Part shown: positions 61,852-64,000 of the stretch, in pieces
Layout of the letters: every line of letters begins with the position of its first letter
How positions within the stretch are numbered: position 1 is the stretch's first letter
The notes under the pieces: generated by a model
The model's database searches: none
What the model saw: only the letters and a program-made list of their open reading frames with translations
What the model was told of the DNA's origin: nothing
Assembly (NCBI RefSeq): GCF_009708075.1
Contig: NZ_WMBT01000003.1
Coordinates: forward strand, 62,001 to 126,000
Direction: 5' to 3'
Length of the DNA stretch: 64,000 nt
From: Paracoccus lichenicola
GTDB taxonomy: Bacteria > Pseudomonadota > Alphaproteobacteria > Rhodobacterales > Rhodobacteraceae
Made by a program: the position numbers and the translations under genes

Positions 61852-61914
61852 ATGCCGCCTTGCGACGGCGGCGCGGTCACGCCAGCCCCTGGCGCATGAC
61901 AGGGGCCTGGACGG

Positions 61915-62103
61915 TCAACTCGTCTGCCCGCGCTCGATCCGCGCGTATTCCACGGCCTTGCGGTTTTCACCGCTTCGCGTCTGTGGACGGGTGCGCAGCG
62001 CCTCGATGGCCGGATGGGTGCCGGCCTCGCGGTCCTGCCGGGTGAACGCGCGCAGGCGGCTTGTCCCCTTGTCCTCGGACTTGTCACTGATCGGCTTGGT
62101 CAT
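61915..62103 (-). CDS. Small basic protein, unknown
   Basis: An AAGGAGG site eight bases before the ATG supports this 62-residue gene. The product MTKPISDKSEDKGTSRLRAFTRQDREAGTHPAIEALRTRPQ is hydrophilic and basic with no membrane helix. No family is recognised. It is separated by 63 bases from ptsN. Confidence 0.65.
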   Translation of the reverse strand: MTKPISDKSEDKGTSRLRAFTRQDREAGTHPAIEALRTRPQTRSGENRKAVEYARIERGQTS

Positions 62104-62166
62104 CCTGGGCCTCCTTCAACAGGTGGAGGCCCTGTATAGGACCGAATCGGCCCAAACCCAAAGCCT

Positions 62167-62628
62167 TTAGGCGGCCTTGACGCCTTGGGCCGACAACACC
62201 GCGTGCAGCGCCACCGGGTCGTCGTTGGCGCGCAGCTTGGCGCGCAGGTCGGTGTCGCGCAGGGTGCGGGACACCAGCGCAAGCGCCTTGAGGTGATCCA
62301 CGCCGCTGGTTTCCGGCGCCAGCAGGCCAAAGACCAGATCGACCGGCTGGCGGTCCACCGCGTCGAAATCCAGCGGCTTTTCCAGCCGCACGAACAGGCC
62401 CACCACGCGGTCCAGGCCATGCAGGCGCGCGTGCGGCAGCGCCACCCCTTGCCCCACCCCGGTCGGGCCGAGGCTTTCGCGTTCCTGCAGCGCGTCCAGA
62501 ACCTCGGTCGCGTTCAGGCCGTATTCGGCGTGCGCCAGATCCGCCAGTTCCTGAAACAGCCGCTTTTTCGAGGTCACCTGACCCAGGGAACGCACGGCGC
62601 CCGGTTTGAGGATTTCGGTCAGCAGCAT
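62167..62628 (-). CDS. ptsN: PTS IIA-like nitrogen-regulatory protein PtsN
   Basis: The ATG at 62628 (MLLTEILKPGAVRSLGQVTSKKRLFQEL) gives 153 residues. The phosphorylated histidine is in GVGQGVALPHARLHGLDRVVGLFVRLEKPLDFDAVDRQPVDLVFGLLAPE. PtsN is the end of the PTS-Ntr chain and affects potassium transport and nitrogen/carbon balance. It follows hpf, as is usual in proteobacteria. Confidence 0.95.
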   Translation of the reverse strand: MLLTEILKPGAVRSLGQVTSKKRLFQELADLAHAEYGLNATEVLDALQERESLGPTGVGQGVALPHARLHGLDRVVGLFVRLEKPLDFDAVDRQPVDLVFGLLAPETSGVDHLKALALVSRTLRDTDLRAKLRANDDPVALHAVLSAQGVKAA

Positions 62629-62713
62629 GGCTTTCGTCTTTCCAATGTTCAAGCGCCCCCGCGCAGGATGCCGGGGGCGGTCCGGTTTTCCGTCGGGCGC
62701 CTGGCGGGCGGCG

Positions 62714-63289
62714 TCAGCCGTTCCCGCGCGGGTCGATCCATCCCACATTGCCGTCGTCGCGGCGATGGACGACATTGACGCCCCCGTGCTTTTCGTTGCG
62801 GAACACCAGAAGCGGCGTCCCCGACAATTCCATCTGCATCACCGCGTCGCCCACCGACAGGGTCGGCACGCGGGTCTCCATCTCGGCGATGATGATCGGT
62901 TGCAGGCCGCTGTCCTGCGCTTCCCAGTCGTCCTCGTCGCCGGTCAGCACATACACGCCGGCCTGGCCGAACTCAACCGGCCCGGACCTGTCCTTGTGGT
63001 GATCCTTCAGGCGGCGCTTGTAGCGGCGAAGCTGCTTGTCCATCTTTTCGCGGCAGGCCTCGAAGGCGGCATAGATCTCGGTGGCGGCACCGCGCGCGGT
63101 CACGTTCAGCCCGGTGGACAGATGCACCACGGCGTCGCACAGGAACTGGTGGGCATCCTTCGAGAACGTGACTGTCGCATCGGTCGGGCGCTGCGAATAC
63201 TTGTCGATCGTTTCACCCACTTGCGTCTTCACATGCGTCGAAAGCGCATCGCCGACATCGATCTGTTTTCCGCTGATGGTATAGCGCAT
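62714..63289 (-). CDS. hpf: Long-form ribosome hibernation promoting factor
   Basis: The ATG at 63289 follows AGAGGAAAG, giving 191 residues. The N-terminal domain (MRYTISGKQIDVGDALSTHVKTQVGETIDKYSQRPTDATVTFSKDAH) binds the ribosome; the C-terminal domain (METRVPTLSVGDAVMQMELSGTPLLVFRNEKHGGVNVVHRRDDGNVGWIDP) drives dimerisation of 70S into 100S particles. Between lptB and ptsN. Confidence 0.95.
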   Translation of the reverse strand: MRYTISGKQIDVGDALSTHVKTQVGETIDKYSQRPTDATVTFSKDAHQFLCDAVVHLSTGLNVTARGAATEIYAAFEACREKMDKQLRRYKRRLKDHHKDRSGPVEFGQAGVYVLTGDEDDWEAQDSGLQPIIIAEMETRVPTLSVGDAVMQMELSGTPLLVFRNEKHGGVNVVHRRDDGNVGWIDPRGNG

Positions 63290-63477
63290 CGTCTTTCCTC
63301 TCGGTTGCCCGTTTCCCGTATGCGCCGGCCCGTTCGGTCTTGCCGGCACGCGGCGGAAACGGGGGTGGCGGGACACGGTTCCTGCCGCGCCCGCATGACT
63401 CAATTTGGTGACAGCCCGGCGGTTCTGTCAACGGGGCGCACGTTCGCGTGAGACGATTTCATGGCCGCCGCATCCCG

Positions 63478-64000
63478 TCAGTTCAGGCGGAAGCCCTCGC
63501 CCAGATAGACCTCGCGCACCTTGGGATCGGCGACGATCTGGTCGGTGCTGCCCGACATCAGCACATGGCCGTCGTGCAGGATATAGGCCCGGTCCACGAT
63601 GCCCAGCGTTTCGCGCACGTTGTGGTCGGTGATCAGCACGCCGATGCCGCGCGACTTCAGGTCATGGACCAGCCCGCGGATTTCCCCCACGGCGATGGGA
63701 TCGACGCCCGCGAAAGGTTCGTCCAGCAGCAGGAAGCTGGGGTCGGATGCCAGGCAGCGCGCGATCTCGGCCCGGCGGCGCTCGCCCCCCGACAGCGCCA
63801 GGGCGGGCGCGGCGCGCAGGTGTTCGATGGAAAAGTCGCCCAGCAGCTCCTCCAGCCGGTCGCGGCGGTGGCGGGGATCCTCGTGGACGACCTCCAGGAC
63901 GGCCATGATGTTCTGCTCGACCGTCAGCCCGCGAAAGATCGACATTTCCTGCGGCAGATAGCCGATGCCCATCCGCGCGCGGCGGAACATCGGCAGGCGG
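63478..64000 (-). CDS. lptB: LPS export ABC transporter ATP-binding protein, partial
   Basis: The gene runs off the window at its 5' end; 174 codons are seen. They contain the Q loop [26 protein letters not shown], the ABC signature [21 protein letters not shown], Walker [14 protein letters not shown] and the H loop [13 protein letters not shown]. This combination is typical of LptB, which powers transport of LPS through LptBFG. It stands upstream of hpf, as expected. Confidence 0.94.
   Translation of the reverse strand, partial: RLPMFRRARMGIGYLPQEMSIFRGLTVEQNIMAVLEVVHEDPRHRRDRLEELLGDFSIEHLRAAPALALSGGERRRAEIARCLASDPSFLLLDEPFAGVDPIAVGEIRGLVHDLKSRGIGVLITDHNVRETLGIVDRAYILHDGHVLMSGSTDQIVADPKVREVYLGEGFRLN

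Overview
The window is high-GC DNA from an alphaproteobacterium of the Rhodobacteraceae, most likely Paracoccus or a close relative. The evidence is the gene content and order: uvrC-pgsA-moaD-moaE, DUF2849-cysI-cysH-DUF934-fpr with a divergent Lrp gene, petP-petR, lptB-hpf-ptsN, rpoZ-rsh, plant-type gshA, and two copies of a Rhodobacterales-like intergenic repeat. Most of the window is ordinary chromosome. Genus assignment is inference.

Layout. 1-8730 holds an outer-membrane protein end, gshA, the molybdopterin/phospholipid/uvrC run, an S49 peptidase with a tiny membrane protein, and a LacI regulator. 8829-10548 holds tRNA-Arg(CCT) followed by an unrecognised two-gene module (soluble protein plus four-helix membrane protein). 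10570-21040 is an integrated mobile element. 21027-28959 holds tRNA-Tyr(GTA), rlmB, a YHS protein, a CoA-binding protein, an OmpA-like protein and the assimilatory sulfite operon. 29385-43702 holds an Lrp regulator, arsC-like gene, histidine kinase, OsmC, an aldo/keto reductase with ileS, queF, truncated haemoglobin, TRIC channel, rnhA-lysE-gst, ispH and cobQ. 43775-50717 holds secG, pyrG, folK, rpoZ and rsh. 50818-64000 holds otsBA, a nitronate monooxygenase, msrBA, a UPF0301 protein, uracil-DNA glycosylase, petPR, ilvE, an ECF sigma/anti-sigma/fasciclin set, ptsN, hpf and the start of lptB.

The most interesting object is the 10.45-kb element at 10570-21040. It is bounded by an exact 20-bp repeat that includes the 3' end of tRNA-Tyr. 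It carries a tyrosine integrase, an AlpA-like regulator, a Prim-Pol/RecA-fold replication protein beside an iteron origin, and then a compact head and packaging set: TerL, HNH nuclease, HK97 capsid, prohead protease, connector and portal. It has no recognisable tail, lysis or small-terminase gene. This is the architecture of a capsid-forming phage-inducible chromosomal island (cf-PICI): it would make and fill its own heads and borrow tails from a helper phage. A decayed prophage is the main alternative, but every gene is full length, junctions are translationally coupled, and the origin, att sites and terminator are present.

Other points worth a second look are a 15-codon leader ORF running into an 11-bp hairpin upstream of ileS, a SigK/RskA-type sigma pair placed directly before a fasciclin gene, a family-4-like uracil-DNA glycosylase without the iron-sulfur cysteines, and a triple mutually exclusive hairpin at 56586-56639.
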